A stretch of 64,000 nt of DNA from Brevibacillus brevis (GCF_031583145.1 NZ_CP134050.1:3857501-3921500), one strand, 5' to 3'. Positions 1 through 9,648 are shown, counted from the first letter of the stretch. Notes: generated by a model not told the origin, from the letters alone. Program-made: numbers and translations.

Positions 1-1085
1 TGCAGGGCGAACGTCATGTCCATGATTTCCGCCGGGTGTCCGTCTCCGGCAGCCAGGTTCACCAGTCTGCCTTCTGCGAGGAGGTACACTTTTCGACCGT
101 CCGCCATGACAAATTCTTCGATGTCTTTGCGAACGATGCGACGGGAAGTCGACAGGGCAGCGAGCTCCACTTTGTTCACTTCGACATCAAAGTGGCCGGC
201 ATTGGACAGGATCGCGCCGTCTTTCATCACTTCGAAGTGCTCTTTGCGGATGACGTCGCGGTTTCCGGTAACGGTGACGAAGTAGTCGCCGTGTTTCGCC
301 GCTTCGCTCATCGGCATGACTTCAAAGCCATCCATGTACGCTTCCACCGCTTTGATCGCGTCGATCTCCGTCACGATGACTTTCGCACCAAGACCTTTGG
401 CACGCATCGCAACGCCCTTGCCGCACCAGCCGTAGCCGACGACCACGACGGTCTTCCCTGCCACTACCAGGTTCGTCGTACGGTTGATGCCATCCCATAC
501 GGATTGGCCGGTACCGTAGCGATTGTCGAACAAGTATTTGCAGAACGCGTCGTTTACCGCGACCATCGGGAATTCCAGCTTGCCTTCCTTCTCGAGCGCT
601 TTGAGGCGCAGGATCCCTGTCGTGGTTTCCTCAGCGCCGCCGCGCACTTGGGACAAAAGGTCGCGACGCTCGCTGTGCAGGATCGTCACCAGATCTCCGC
701 CGTCGTCGATGATCAGGTCAGGGCGAGTTTCCAAGGTCTTGATCAGATGCTCCTTGTACTCGGCTGGATCCGGATTGTATTTGGCAAAGACGCGAATGCC
801 GTCTTCCACGAGAGCTGCGCAGACATCATCCTGCGTAGACAGCGGATTGGAGCCTGTGATGGTCACTTCTGCGCCGCCGGCTTGCACGACTTTCGCCAGA
901 TAAGCTGTCTTCGCTTCCAGGTGAAGGGAGATCGCTACTTTCAGGCCCGCAAACGGCTTTTCTTTTTCAAAGCGCTCGCGGATGCGGTTCAGTACGGGCA
1001 TGTGCTCTTTTACCCAGTCAATTTTCAGATGGCCGTTGTGTGCCAACGCCATGTCTTTTACGATGCTTTCAGAAACCATGTTCAT
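1..1085 (-). CDS. ahcY: Adenosylhomocysteinase (3' end outside window)
   Basis: S-adenosylhomocysteine hydrolase, a cytoplasmic NAD-dependent enzyme that splits S-adenosylhomocysteine into homocysteine and adenosine. It removes the product of SAM-dependent methylation. About 361 codons are visible; the C-terminus lies left of the window. The reverse-strand translation has the substrate-binding N-terminal half, then the Rossmann segment VVVGYGWCGKGVAMRAKGLG and the acidic residue of TEID that contacts NAD. It ends near the conserved LVNLAAGDGHP block. The ATG at 1085 has an AAGGAGG site about 10 bases upstream; a second ATG at 1079 is less likely. Many Firmicutes use MtnN plus LuxS instead, so this gene is a notable choice. 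Family assignment is near certain. Confidence 0.96.
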   Translation of the reverse strand, partial: MNMVSESIVKDMALAHNGHLKIDWVKEHMPVLNRIRERFEKEKPFAGLKVAISLHLEAKTAYLAKVVQAGGAEVTITGSNPLSTQDDVCAALVEDGIRVFAKYNPDPAEYKEHLIKTLETRPDLIIDDGGDLVTILHSERRDLLSQVRGGAEETTTGILRLKALEKEGKLEFPMVAVNDAFCKYLFDNRYGTGQSVWDGINRTTNLVVAGKTVVVVGYGWCGKGVAMRAKGLGAKVIVTEIDAIKAVEAYMDGFEVMPMSEAAKHGDYFVTVTGNRDVIRKEHFEVMKDGAILSNAGHFDVEVNKVELAALSTSRRIVRKDIEEFVMADGRKVYLLAEGRLVNLAAGDGHPAEIMDMTFAL

Positions 1086-1135
1086 GAATGGTTGGACCTC
1101 CTTCATCTCATAAAAACACCTTACCCACTATCATA

Positions 1136-2100
1136 TCATACGCAGGTACAGCCATCATCAGTTTTTCCTATCTCATCCATATTGTCTGACCTTTCTGGTA
1201 AATTTTTGCCCGTAGCGGCGACGCTTTCGTTTTCGAGCAGCTCCAGGAAATAACGCAAGGCTTGCGACATCCACTTCTTTTTATGGTAGATCAGCTGGCG
1301 GTATACCCGGACATCGGGATGGGAAAACGGCAAAATGGCGAGCGTCCCGTTTTTCACTTCCTCGGCCACGGCGATATACGGAACCAGAGCAATCCCCAGA
1401 TCGTAGGCGACGCACTGCTTGATGGCCTCCAGACTGCCAAACTCCAGCGACATGTCGATCGTCGCTTCCGCTTCGCGCAGAACGGCCTCCATGATCGAAC
1501 GGTAGCTGCACCCGCTTCCGTGAAGATCCAGCTCGACCCTGAAAAATCCTTGGCTTCCACCTGCTCTTTTCGGGTCAGCGGATGCCCTGGCGCCGCGACC
1601 ACCACCAGTTTTTCCTCGCCGAGATTGACACTGACGAGCTCCGGATTGTCCTGCACCCAATCGAGCACGAAAGCGAAGTCGTATTTGCCCTCCTTGACGC
1701 CAAGTCGAAGGTCCTGACAGATACCCGGCTGCAGAAGAACGCGCATCCGCGGCTGCTCGAGGCGAAATTTCTGCAGAAACGGCGGCAAGTAGAACGCCGC
1801 CAGCGACTCCACGGTCCCGATGCTGAGCGTTCCGGCAAGCTCCGCCTGCTCCGACAGACTCCCTTTGGCTTCGTCGAGAATGGCCAGCACCTGCTCGCTG
1901 TATCCGAGAAGAGCCTCCCCGGCGTGTGTGAGCCTGATTTTCCGGCCCCATCGCTCGAACAAGGTGACGCCAAACTCCATTTCGAGGTTCTGGATTTGCG
2001 TCGTTACGCTGGATTGTGCATAGCCAAGCGCTTCGGCCGCACGCGTAAAGCTCTGGTACTTGGCCACTTCCCGAAAGGTTTGCAAGTAACGGGTATCCAT
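1136..2100 (-). pseudogene. LysR-family transcriptional regulator, frameshifted
   Basis: LysR-type DNA-binding regulator broken by a single frameshift. The first frame starts at 2100 (MDTRYLQTFREVAKYQ) and gives the winged helix with the typical AAEALGYAQSSVTTQIQNLE segment, then the start of the effector domain up to WIFTEAG. Near 1509-1514 the homologous reading moves to a second frame (CSYRSIMEAVLREAE) that runs to 1136. One missing base in a GGG-like run would restore a protein of about 321 residues, close to the family norm. It is divergent from the permease gene at 2231, so the permease is its likely target. This could be a real mutation or a homopolymer sequencing error; the sequence alone cannot decide. 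Confidence 0.85.
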
Positions 2101-2230
2101 TTTCTCTCCCCTCTCATTAATCGAAAAAACCGAATTGGATTATCTGTTATTATAGATAACTCCGATGATAAAGTCTATGGTACACTACCCTTGCGCAATC
2201 ATCATGGAAAGAAAGTGAGGAGTTTTTCAG

Positions 2231-3508
2231 ATGGGGAAAACAACGGTAGAAGCCCCCGGTTTTGCCAAAACCTTAGGACTTCCGCAAATTGTGGCACTGT
2301 ATGTCGGCAGCGTGATCGGCTCCGGTGTCCTGCTGATTCCCGGGCTGGCTGCTGAAAAGGCAGGGCCCGCTTCGATACTGGCCTGGCTCGTCATGTCGAT
2401 CCTCGTGGTTCCGATGGCGATAACGATGGGCCTTTTGTCCGCACGCTATCCGAGCGCAGGGGGAGTGTCCACCTTCGTGCGAAATGCGTACGGCGACCGT
2501 TTCGGAAACATGACAGGCTGGTTTTTCCTGCTGTCCGTGCCGATGGGCGCTCCGATCTTGAGCGTCACAGGAGCGAATTATTTGGGCGTGCTGCTCCATT
2601 GGGGAGACACCCAGGTCTACGCAGCGGCTGCGCTCATGCTCATCGCCGTTCTGTCGATGAACGTCCTGGGCATGCACGTCGCTGCACGAGTGCAAACCAT
2701 TGTCGTTTCCTTAATTATATCGATCCTCATCCTCGCCGTGGTCGCCGCCCTTCCGCACGCATCCGCGAACAACTTCGTCCCGTTCGCTCCCAACGGTTGG
2801 CTCAGTGTCATTCAAGCTGCCGGCTTGCTGTTTTGGTGTTTCATTGGATGGGAAGCGGTGACCCATCTGTCCGAGGAGTTCGTCGATCCTGCCAAAAACG
2901 CGATCCGGGGCGTGCTTTGGAGCGCCGGCATCGTCGCACTCCTGTACTTTTCCGTCGCAATGCTGACCGTTGCTACGCACAGCTACGGTATCGGCATTTC
3001 CGCCGCGTCGCTGAGCGTCATGATCCAGCTTTCTCTCGGCCCCGTTGGCGGCTGGATCGTTGCCGTCACGGCTCTCTTCATTTGTATTGCAGCGGCGAAT
3101 GCGTACATCGGCGCCGCATCCCGCATCGCCTACTCCTTGGCCCAGGAAAAGGTCGCACCGCGCTGGTTCGGCGCCTTGCACCCCAAATACCGGACGCCGA
3201 TCGGAGGACTGCTCTTTTTGGCACTGTGCTTTGCAGTGGTACTCGGCGTCCTGTACGTGAGGTGGATCGACCTCTCGCGGTTGATCGAGCTGCCCAATGC
3301 ATCCTTCATCGCCACCTACATCGGAGGCTGCCTGGCGGGGACCCGTCTCTTGAAAGACAGCCGAGCCGGACGAATCGCTTCCTGGACATCGCTTCTCTTC
3401 ACCGTCGGCCTTTATCCGTTTCTCGGGTGGTCCGCCCTGTATCCGGTAGCGATTGCCCTCCTCTCTCTCCTGTGGGAACGGCGCAAGAAAACAGAAGAAA
3501 CGGTTTGA
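2231..3508 (+). CDS. APC-superfamily amino acid permease (YjeH-like)
   Basis: Integral membrane amino-acid transporter of 425 residues with about 12 hydrophobic segments. The N-terminal segment VGSVIGSGVLLIPG is the substrate-contacting glycine-rich helix 1 of the APC superfamily. The overall pattern resembles E. coli YjeH, an exporter of methionine and branched-chain amino acids, but direction and substrate cannot be read from sequence. The ATG is preceded by a GTGAGGA-type site. It is divergent from a LysR gene 130 bases away, the classic regulator-exporter layout. With that regulator frameshifted, the permease may be unregulated here. Confidence 0.85.
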   Translation: MGKTTVEAPGFAKTLGLPQIVALYVGSVIGSGVLLIPGLAAEKAGPASILAWLVMSILVVPMAITMGLLSARYPSAGGVSTFVRNAYGDRFGNMTGWFFLLSVPMGAPILSVTGANYLGVLLHWGDTQVYAAAALMLIAVLSMNVLGMHVAARVQTIVVSLIISILILAVVAALPHASANNFVPFAPNGWLSVIQAAGLLFWCFIGWEAVTHLSEEFVDPAKNAIRGVLWSAGIVALLYFSVAMLTVATHSYGIGISAASLSVMIQLSLGPVGGWIVAVTALFICIAAANAYIGAASRIAYSLAQEKVAPRWFGALHPKYRTPIGGLLFLALCFAVVLGVLYVRWIDLSRLIELPNASFIATYIGGCLAGTRLLKDSRAGRIASWTSLLFTVGLYPFLGWSALYPVAIALLSLLWERRKKTEETV

Positions 3509-3667
3509 TGCAAAAATGGCAGGCCAGCTTCCTTACACAGGAGCAGCCTGCCTTTTATATTGAAAATCTGCGGACAATGCCCACTCTGCATTTCCCGGCT
3601 TGATACACCTTGGGACATCTGCTACAATGGCCACAGTACCAATCATCGGATGTTTGGAGGTTTGTCT

Positions 3668-4369
3668 ATGTCCTTGCAAAAACCCGTTCGCTCCTCCCTG
3701 GCGAAGCAAGTCTACGAGCAGCTGACACAGCGCATTGAGGCGGGGGACTGGAAGGTAGGCGAGCGGATCCCGGCGGAGCCCGAGCTCGTCGAGCAGCTGG
3801 GCGTCAGCCGCAATACACTGCGGGAAGCCGTACAGGCTCTGATCCATAATGGAATGCTGGAAGCGCGTCAAGGCGACGGCACATACGTCCGGTCTTCGAG
3901 CGAATTCGGAGCCGCCATCGCCCGCAGGCTCAAGCGCTCCGACCTGATGGAAATACTCGAGGCGCGCTCCGCTCTGGAGCGAGAAATCGCCCGCCTGGCC
4001 GCCCTTCGCCGAACCGAGCAGGACCTGAACGTACTGCGCGAGAAACTGGCCTACACTTCCAGCGTGATGGACGATCCGGAAGCCTACACGCTGGCTGATG
4101 TATCCTTTCATACGGCGATTGCGGAGGCGACCAAAAACAGCGTATTGATCGATTTGTATCAGCATATGACCCAGTCGCTTCACCTTTCCGTAAACAGCAC
4201 GCTGGACCTGACCGGGGTACAGGAGCAGATACTGCAGTACCATGCCCGTCTCGTGGATGCGATCGCGACCCAAGATCCGGATGCGGCAGAGGCTGCCGTA
4301 CTCAGCTCGATCGAAGCGAATGTGTCCGCGCTGTCCCAGCTGCTCCAAGAAGGAGGCGCATCTTTATGA
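3668..4369 (+). CDS. GntR-family regulator, FadR subfamily
   Basis: Transcription factor of 233 residues. The N-terminal winged helix (about residues 10-75) carries the GntR signature around PAEPELVEQLGVSRNTLREA. An all-helical FadR/FCD ligand domain follows (DLMEILEARSALEREIARLAA, then a helix with His in ADVSFHTAIAEAT), which usually binds a metal and a small acid. I chose the ATG at 3668 because TTTGGAGG lies 6 bases upstream; a longer reading from 3560 has no such site. The stop overlaps the next start by 4 bases (ATGA), so this regulator and the MFS exporter are translationally coupled and it probably autoregulates the pair. Confidence 0.9.
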   Translation: MSLQKPVRSSLAKQVYEQLTQRIEAGDWKVGERIPAEPELVEQLGVSRNTLREAVQALIHNGMLEARQGDGTYVRSSSEFGAAIARRLKRSDLMEILEARSALEREIARLAALRRTEQDLNVLREKLAYTSSVMDDPEAYTLADVSFHTAIAEATKNSVLIDLYQHMTQSLHLSVNSTLDLTGVQEQILQYHARLVDAIATQDPDAAEAAVLSSIEANVSALSQLLQEGGASL

Positions 4370-5580
4370 ACAACCAGGCTCTATCCCATGTCGCCGAACC
4401 AAAAGCCAAACCGGCTACACCGAGTCCTGTACTGATGGTGGTCGGCATCATCCTGATTGCATTTGCGATGCGTTCCCCGCTGACATCTGTCGGGCCTCTC
4501 GTCGGTTCCATCCGCTCTGATCTGGGCCTGTCAAACGGGATGTCCGGGATGCTGACGACCGTTCCGCTCCTTGCATTTGCCCTCTTCTCTCCTCTGGTGC
4601 CTACGGTCGGCCACCGCTTCGGCGCAGAACGGACCTTATTCGCTGGCCTGCTGATCTTATTGATCGGAATCCCGCTGCGTTCGATCGGGTCTATTCTGGC
4701 CCTGTTTGCCGGCACGGCGTTGATCGGCGCGGGCATCGCGATCTTCAACGTCCTTTTGCCCGGACTCGCCAAGCAGCGCTTTCCGCAAAAAGCCGGGTTG
4801 ATGACGAGCGTCTACACGACCGCCATGTCCACTTGCGCAGCACTTGCTTCCGGCGTGAGCATCCCGCTCGCACAAAAGGGACACCTGGGCTGGCAAGGCT
4901 CTCTCGCCTTTTGGGCGATCATGGTCGTCATCGCGCTTCTGGTCTGGCTGCCGCAAATCCGCTCCAGAGGCGATATCCCGTCTGCCCAGGCAAAGGGCGC
5001 TTCCTTGGGCAAGCTGTGGAGCTCGCGGCTCGCCTGGCAGGTCACCCTGTTCATGGGACTGCAATCGTTCATCTTTTACTGCACGATCTCCTGGCTTCCT
5101 GCGATTTTGGAACATCAGGGCGTCGGCTCCGGGACTGCGGGTTGGCTGCTGTCCCTCGTACAGCTGATCAGCCTGCCCGCGAGCTTTCTCGCTCCCGTCC
5201 TGGCTGGCCGTCTTGCCGATCAACGGCTCATGACTGTCATCATCGGAGCGATGTCTTTGTCCGGATTTGCCGGGCTTCTTATCGAAGGAAACCTGGCGCT
5301 GCTGATCATCTCATTGGTGCTGCTGGGGCTGGCACAGGGTGCAAGCATCAGCCTCGCTCTCACGTTTATCGTGATCCGCTCCTCCGATGTCCGGGAAGCC
5401 GCCAAATTGTCAGGGATGGCACAGTCTGTCGGATACCTGCTGTCTGCCGTAGGCCCGATGTTCATCGGATTTCTGTACGACATGACGCACGCGTGGGCAT
5501 ACCCGATCTGGACCTTGATCATCGTAAGCGTCCTGTTGATCTGGTCCGGCATCGGTGCGGGACGGAACCAAACCATCTGA
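4366..5580 (+). CDS. MFS transporter, CynX/NimT family
   Basis: Membrane transporter of 404 residues with 12 predicted transmembrane segments. The N-terminal part (IILIAFAMRSPLTSVGPLV) is typical of the CynX/NimT branch of the major facilitator superfamily, which includes E. coli CynX and the 2-nitroimidazole exporter NimT (YeaN). Substrates in this branch are poorly known, so none is assigned. It is the second gene of a two-gene unit with the FadR-type regulator, starting on its ATGA overlap, and is followed by a hairpin shared with the convergent SLH gene. Confidence 0.88.
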   Translation: MNNQALSHVAEPKAKPATPSPVLMVVGIILIAFAMRSPLTSVGPLVGSIRSDLGLSNGMSGMLTTVPLLAFALFSPLVPTVGHRFGAERTLFAGLLILLIGIPLRSIGSILALFAGTALIGAGIAIFNVLLPGLAKQRFPQKAGLMTSVYTTAMSTCAALASGVSIPLAQKGHLGWQGSLAFWAIMVVIALLVWLPQIRSRGDIPSAQAKGASLGKLWSSRLAWQVTLFMGLQSFIFYCTISWLPAILEHQGVGSGTAGWLLSLVQLISLPASFLAPVLAGRLADQRLMTVIIGAMSLSGFAGLLIEGNLALLIISLVLLGLAQGASISLALTFIVIRSSDVREAAKLSGMAQSVGYLLSAVGPMFIGFLYDMTHAWAYPIWTLIIVSVLLIWSGIGAGRNQTI

Positions 5581-5606
5581 GTCCCCTGCCGATTTATTTT
5601 CATAGC

Positions 5607-5633
5607 AAAAGGCGAGCCGCTCATGGCCCGCCT
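5607..5633. terminator. Bidirectional intrinsic terminator
   Basis: The hairpin AAAGGCGAGCC / GGCCCGCCTTTTTT lies between the convergent MFS and SLH genes, with T runs usable in both directions. Confidence 0.8.
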
Positions 5634-5642
5634 TTTTTGCGT

Positions 5643-6695
5643 TTATTCATCTTTTCCGATCAGCCGGAACGTTTTGCCGTCGGCAGAGGACAGATAGAAG
5701 GTCTTGTCGACGCTCCCTCCCAGCTCGCCCGAGTAGTATTGAACGGTCATACGGTACTTGCTTGTCCCGATTTTCGCGTAGTAGATCAATTCGTTGAAGC
5801 GCGGGAAGCGGATGTAATCGTACACGTCGTACTGCATGAACGAGAAATGCTCCCGCAAAAACGACTCCGACACCGGCAGTTTGTTGGATTTGACATAGGC
5901 GACCAAATCGTCGTAGCGCCGGATCTTTTCCTGATCCATCACCTTACCGACAAACGACGATACCGCCTGGGTCATCGCTTTTTTCTCATCTTCAGAAACC
6001 GTGCCAGGGTACAGCTCCTCGATTTGACGGGCCAGACGGTTCAACAAGACGACGGCCTGCGCTCTGCTGATTTTTTCTTCTGCCCGAAATGTGCCGTCCG
6101 GATAACCCGCCATGATCCCCATTTTATACGCCGGATAAACCGTCATCACTTTGGATTCGTCATCCGTAGAGAGATCGGTGAAAAAGCGGGACTTCGTGCC
6201 ACGGTACTTCTCCCCTTCCGACTGATGGCCCAGAGCGGCTAAAAGAACACGTGCCGCCTCAAGCCGATTCAAGGAATCTGTAGGCGTCCCGGTAGGCATG
6301 ATGCCGGCTGAGGCCAGATGCGTGTACGTTTTTTCGGACCAGCGCCCCGCCGCATGGGTCAGATACGTATTCCTCACATAAGCGTCCGGTTCATGGCCTG
6401 CGAATGCCGGAAGGATCCGCTCAACCAAAGCGAGAAACTCCTCTTGGGTCACCGATTGTTCCGGTCTGAAGGTCCCGTCCGGGAATCCCTTGATCAGTCC
6501 GCTTTTGGCTGCTGCGGCGATGTCTTTCGCCGCCCAGTGCCCCGCGGTATCCGTGAACGAAACGGCCTTCGTGACTGACTCCTCGCGCGCCTTCGCTGGC
6601 AGAGGCCCTCCGCCGGCAATGCCTGACAGGACGAAGGACAGCGCGAGCGCTATGACTGCGGATTTTTTCCCAATCGTTCGGGTGTTGCCCTGCAT
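5643..6695 (-). CDS. SLH-domain surface protein
   Basis: Exported protein of 350 residues. It has an N-terminal signal peptide (basic start, then a hydrophobic stretch ending near PLPAKA) and three S-layer-homology repeats in residues ~40-220; two carry the clear signatures GFPDGTFRPE and GYPDGTFRAE. SLH repeats bind pyruvylated secondary cell-wall polymer, so the protein is likely anchored to the wall beneath or within the S-layer. The C-terminal ~130 residues match nothing I recognise and could be the functional part. The ATG at 6695 has AAAGGTGG upstream; an upstream extension to 6782 lacks a site. Monocistronic between terminators. Confidence 0.85.
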   Translation of the reverse strand: MQGNTRTIGKKSAVIALALSFVLSGIAGGGPLPAKAREESVTKAVSFTDTAGHWAAKDIAAAAKSGLIKGFPDGTFRPEQSVTQEEFLALVERILPAFAGHEPDAYVRNTYLTHAAGRWSEKTYTHLASAGIMPTGTPTDSLNRLEAARVLLAALGHQSEGEKYRGTKSRFFTDLSTDDESKVMTVYPAYKMGIMAGYPDGTFRAEEKISRAQAVVLLNRLARQIEELYPGTVSEDEKKAMTQAVSSFVGKVMDQEKIRRYDDLVAYVKSNKLPVSESFLREHFSFMQYDVYDYIRFPRFNELIYYAKIGTSKYRMTVQYYSGELGGSVDKTFYLSSADGKTFRLIGKDE

Positions 6696-6901
6696 TCGAA
6701 GTGACCACCTTTCTGAAAAAGCACATGCCTTACTCGTATGACGAACCCATTGTCGAAAATGTTTCGACAGGGAAGCCAGCAATGTTTACCAGGGATGTCG
6801 CATGCCTGAGCCCGGCCAAACCGCACCTGGAAAGGCAAAAAGCCAAACGATCGTCCATAATGGCGATCCTTTGGCTTTCGACAACGATTCCGCATTTCCT
6901 G

Positions 6902-8524
6902 TCAGATGGTAAAGATTTGATGAGTACCGTCATGTACGAAAGGCGCCTCGACGAGTCGATCCACGAGGTCCAAACCGTACTTGTTGGCAAACGGAAAGAA
7001 ACACAGCTTCCGCTCTTGCAAACCGCCCTCCGGCAGCAACGCGGCTTCAATGCGTTTGATCCGCATGTGTGCCACGTCTTCCTGCTGCTGCAAGGAACGT
7101 ACCAGCCGCTCCTCCAAAAAGTTCACCTGGGTCGACAACAGCTCCGCATTTTTTTCTGCGAGATTGCGCAAGCCCCCATCGAGCCGGATCACTTCTTCCA
7201 CCAACGGACGATAGATTTCGGCAATGGCCTTCCGCACTTCCGAGAATTGCCCTTGCAGGGGGTGGGGCTCCTCTTGCGCAAGCCATTCTTCTTTCCACTT
7301 CCCGAAGCGGGTAAGGACATCCTCTACCGTAAGGCCAAACCCTTCCAGCAGTCTTTTCTGCGCCCCTTCCAGCAAGGTGATGGACATGCGAGGCAGAACT
7401 ACCGGCATCTGCATGCCAAGCAGCTCGAACACTTCCCGATAATATGCCCAGTACGCCACCTCACCCGGTCCCCCGATAAAGGCCAGCGTAGGAAAGAGGT
7501 GTTCCTGCATCAGCCCGCGCGTAACCACATTGGCGCTGAACCGCTCCGGATTCTCCATCGCCAGCTCGCGCAATTCCTCCCGGCTGTAGGACGCCCTCCT
7601 GTTCATGAAGCGGTCTCCATGCCTCTCCAGGAGAAGTCTGTCCTGCCCTTCGTACAAGAACAGGTTTGCTTGATGCTCCTCGACCTGCAGCTGCAGCGGG
7701 TAGCCATTCGTCGCGATCCGGTCTGCGGCCTTTAAGAGCAGTCCGGAAATCTGTTCGTTGTTGTCGATCACCTTTTGGAAAACCGGTCCCTCCAGCTCCC
7801 GTACGAAAGGCTCGGAGGATTCGACCAAAATGAGTCCATGCTTGCCAAACAAGCGGGCCATCAAACGGGCAAACCATTCAGCGACATTCTCCGAGGAAGA
7901 AGCGGTCGACGTCAGCAGCTCGCGAATGGCAGCCGTCTCGTCTGTTTCTACTTGGGCATGGAAAAACTGGGAGAGAAAACGCTCCACCGCTTCGCTTTCC
8001 AGCTTCAAGCTGCTTGCAGAGAGTCTGCCTTTTTTGCCCGTCTCCATTCTCTGCTTGTGCAGGCGTGTCTCTCTGTCGGCCAGCCAGTAGACGTGGTCGA
8101 TCTCGTCGATGTCGTGATCTTCGCCAGCGATCCAAAAGACAGGAACGACTGTCACGCCGAGCTCTTCTGAAAGTCTCTTGGCCGTCTGGATCAAATGCAC
8201 GGCTTTGTGAATCGTATACAGCGGTCCCGTCAACACGCCTGCCTGCTGACCGCCGATAACGACATACGTTTCCGGAAGTGAGAGCTGTTCGATTTTGCTC
8301 AGCGCCTCCGGGTGATTTCCGATCTTCTGATTATAGGTATATAAGCCTTCCGCAAGCTGCTGCCGGTGGGCACAGGAGCGCCCGCGAAGCCATTCCAACC
8401 GTCTCCGGTACGACTCTGCCTGATAAGGATGGTAGGCAAAAAACTGCAGCGCGGAAGCATACCCTTGCTGGTACTCCTGTGCCAGCCGATTTGCAAGCGG
8501 AAGCGCTATACATTCAACATTCAT
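6902..8524 (-). CDS. bshC: Bacillithiol synthase (putative cysteine ligase)
   Basis: BshC is assigned to the last step of bacillithiol synthesis, adding cysteine to glucosaminyl-malate; bacillithiol is the main low-molecular-weight thiol of Bacillales. At 540 residues the length fits the family. The N-terminal half has the conserved VIGGQQAGVLTGPLYTIHKA and VPVFWIAGEDHDIDEIDH blocks (Rossmann-like core), and a long helical region closes the protein. RBS AAAGGTGAG precedes the ATG. In B. subtilis bshC also lies next to panE (ylbQ); here an XRE regulator and a DUF3397 gene lie between them. A glutathione-peroxidase-type enzyme elsewhere in the window may share its thiol economy. Confidence 0.95.
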   Translation of the reverse strand: MNVECIALPLANRLAQEYQQGYASALQFFAYHPYQAESYRRRLEWLRGRSCAHRQQLAEGLYTYNQKIGNHPEALSKIEQLSLPETYVVIGGQQAGVLTGPLYTIHKAVHLIQTAKRLSEELGVTVVPVFWIAGEDHDIDEIDHVYWLADRETRLHKQRMETGKKGRLSASSLKLESEAVERFLSQFFHAQVETDETAAIRELLTSTASSSENVAEWFARLMARLFGKHGLILVESSEPFVRELEGPVFQKVIDNNEQISGLLLKAADRIATNGYPLQLQVEEHQANLFLYEGQDRLLLERHGDRFMNRRASYSREELRELAMENPERFSANVVTRGLMQEHLFPTLAFIGGPGEVAYWAYYREVFELLGMQMPVVLPRMSITLLEGAQKRLLEGFGLTVEDVLTRFGKWKEEWLAQEEPHPLQGQFSEVRKAIAEIYRPLVEEVIRLDGGLRNLAEKNAELLSTQVNFLEERLVRSLQQQEDVAHMRIKRIEAALLPEGGLQERKLCFFPFANKYGLDLVDRLVEAPFVHDGTHQIFTI

Positions 8525-8560
8525 ACAAGCTCACCTTTCTTAGGGCCTTGGTCACTGAAA

Positions 8561-8590
8561 ATTATACCATGGTCCTCAGCCACAAAAAAC
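8561..8590 (-). promoter_or_regulatory. Probable bshC promoter
   Basis: A perfect TATAAT on the reverse strand at 8561-8566 lies about 37 bases before the bshC start and after the terminator of the upstream XRE gene. A T-rich -35 region (TTTTTT/TTGTTT) is weak. Confidence 0.5.
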
Positions 8591-8592
8591 AA

Positions 8593-8616
8593 GACAACCC
8601 GCTCAAATGGGTTGTC
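8593..8616 (-). terminator. Intrinsic terminator of the XRE-cupin gene
   Basis: Reverse-strand hairpin GACAACCC / GGGTTGTC followed by TTGTTTTTT. It separates the regulator gene from bshC. Confidence 0.85.
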
Positions 8617-8639
8617 AAAGTGTAGAAACGAGCTTTTCG

Positions 8640-9197
8640 TTAGAATTGCGGGGGAGTTACGGTCCAAATCAGTACCGCTTCGGTCTCCCCAGTATTTTCC
8701 ACCGAATGATTTTTGCTGCTGTCGAACGAAATACTGTCCCCGGTTTCCAGTACATGCTCCTCATCGTTGAAACGTGCCGTCACCGTTCCTGCAACGACAG
8801 TAAAGCACTCTTCCCCTTCGGTCTGAACGAACTTGTCCACGACGATTTCTCCAGGCATGAGGCGCACTTCCAGCATGCCCAGCTTTGCGCTTCCTCCCAT
8901 CGAGAGCAGCGAATACGTGCCGGTCGATTCCGGAAAAACCAGTTGCCGACGTTTTTGCAAGCGGGTCACATGAACTTGTTTTTGGTCGATGTCTTCAAAA
9001 AAGTGAATGATGGGTGACTCAAGCGCCTTGGTGATTTTCCACAGAGAATCCAGAGACGGCTGTGAAATCCCCCGCTCCACTTGGCTGAGCAGACCTTTGC
9101 TAAGACCAGTCTTGCTCGCCATGATCTCCAGAGTAAAGCCACGCTCTTTTCGAATCATTCGAATCTTGTGCCCGATGGTCTCGATGGGAAGTCGCAT
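8640..9197 (-). CDS. XRE-family regulator with cupin domain
   Basis: Transcription factor of 185 residues. An N-terminal helix-turn-helix of the XRE/Cro type (about residues 8-62, TLEIMASKTGLSKGLLSQVERG) is followed by a C-terminal cupin barrel (residues ~105-180, with the metal-site-like EGEECFTVVAGTV and the closing LETGDSISFDSSKNHSVENTG). The architecture resembles PuuR, where the cupin senses a small metabolite. The ATG at 9197 was chosen for its GAAGG site; upstream codons lack one. It stands alone between its terminator and the DUF3397 gene, so its target is not evident; bshC is the nearest downstream gene. Confidence 0.88.
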   Translation of the reverse strand: MRLPIETIGHKIRMIRKERGFTLEIMASKTGLSKGLLSQVERGISQPSLDSLWKITKALESPIIHFFEDIDQKQVHVTRLQKRRQLVFPESTGTYSLLSMGGSAKLGMLEVRLMPGEIVVDKFVQTEGEECFTVVAGTVTARFNDEEHVLETGDSISFDSSKNHSVENTGETEAVLIWTVTPPQF

Positions 9198-9249
9198 AGT
9201 TCCAACCTTCTTTCTTATCGGAATAAATACGATATGTATCAACAGCGCT

Positions 9250-9648
9250 CTATACGACACCCATCGTCTTGACTATACCGGTCGTAAACAGCACTATGTA
9301 GACAATTCCAAACCAGAGAAACGACAATCGCCATGCGGAAAATCCTACTTTTTTCAGGGAGAGCCTTCCTCTGAACTTCACTTGTACCCATCCCAGCAGA
9401 GCAATCGTGATGAGGAAAAAGAGAAGCACCCACCACCAGGCGGACAATGCCTGGGGCCAGATGACGCCATACGCGGAAACGACGGAACGAATCAACAAAA
9501 AATTCGTGATATTCACCGCCCAGCGAACGGCGAGCCGCTTGTCCCGCTTCCATCCGTACACCAGCAGGTAGACGAGCGGAAACCCGAGAAATGGCACAAC
9601 CGTCAGCGTACCCCAAAAATAAGCCCAGACATTCGCGAGCACGGTCAT
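9250..9648 (-). CDS. DUF3397-family membrane protein
   Basis: Small integral membrane protein of 132 residues with four hydrophobic segments and short basic loops (YGWKRDKR, KFRGRLSLKK). The size, topology and position next to panE and near bshC match the DUF3397 family of Bacillales, which has no established function. Its start overlaps the panE stop by 4 bases, so the two are translationally coupled. No catalytic motif is visible. Confidence 0.75.
   Translation of the reverse strand: MTVLANVWAYFWGTLTVVPFLGFPLVYLLVYGWKRDKRLAVRWAVNITNFLLIRSVVSAYGVIWPQALSAWWWVLLFFLITIALLGWVQVKFRGRLSLKKVGFSAWRLSFLWFGIVYIVLFTTGIVKTMGVV

Noticed and set aside
36-1253. Long open frame of 405 codons on the plus strand
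   Set aside because: It is antisense to ahcY, whose reverse-strand frame has clear family motifs and a ribosome site; the plus frame has none.
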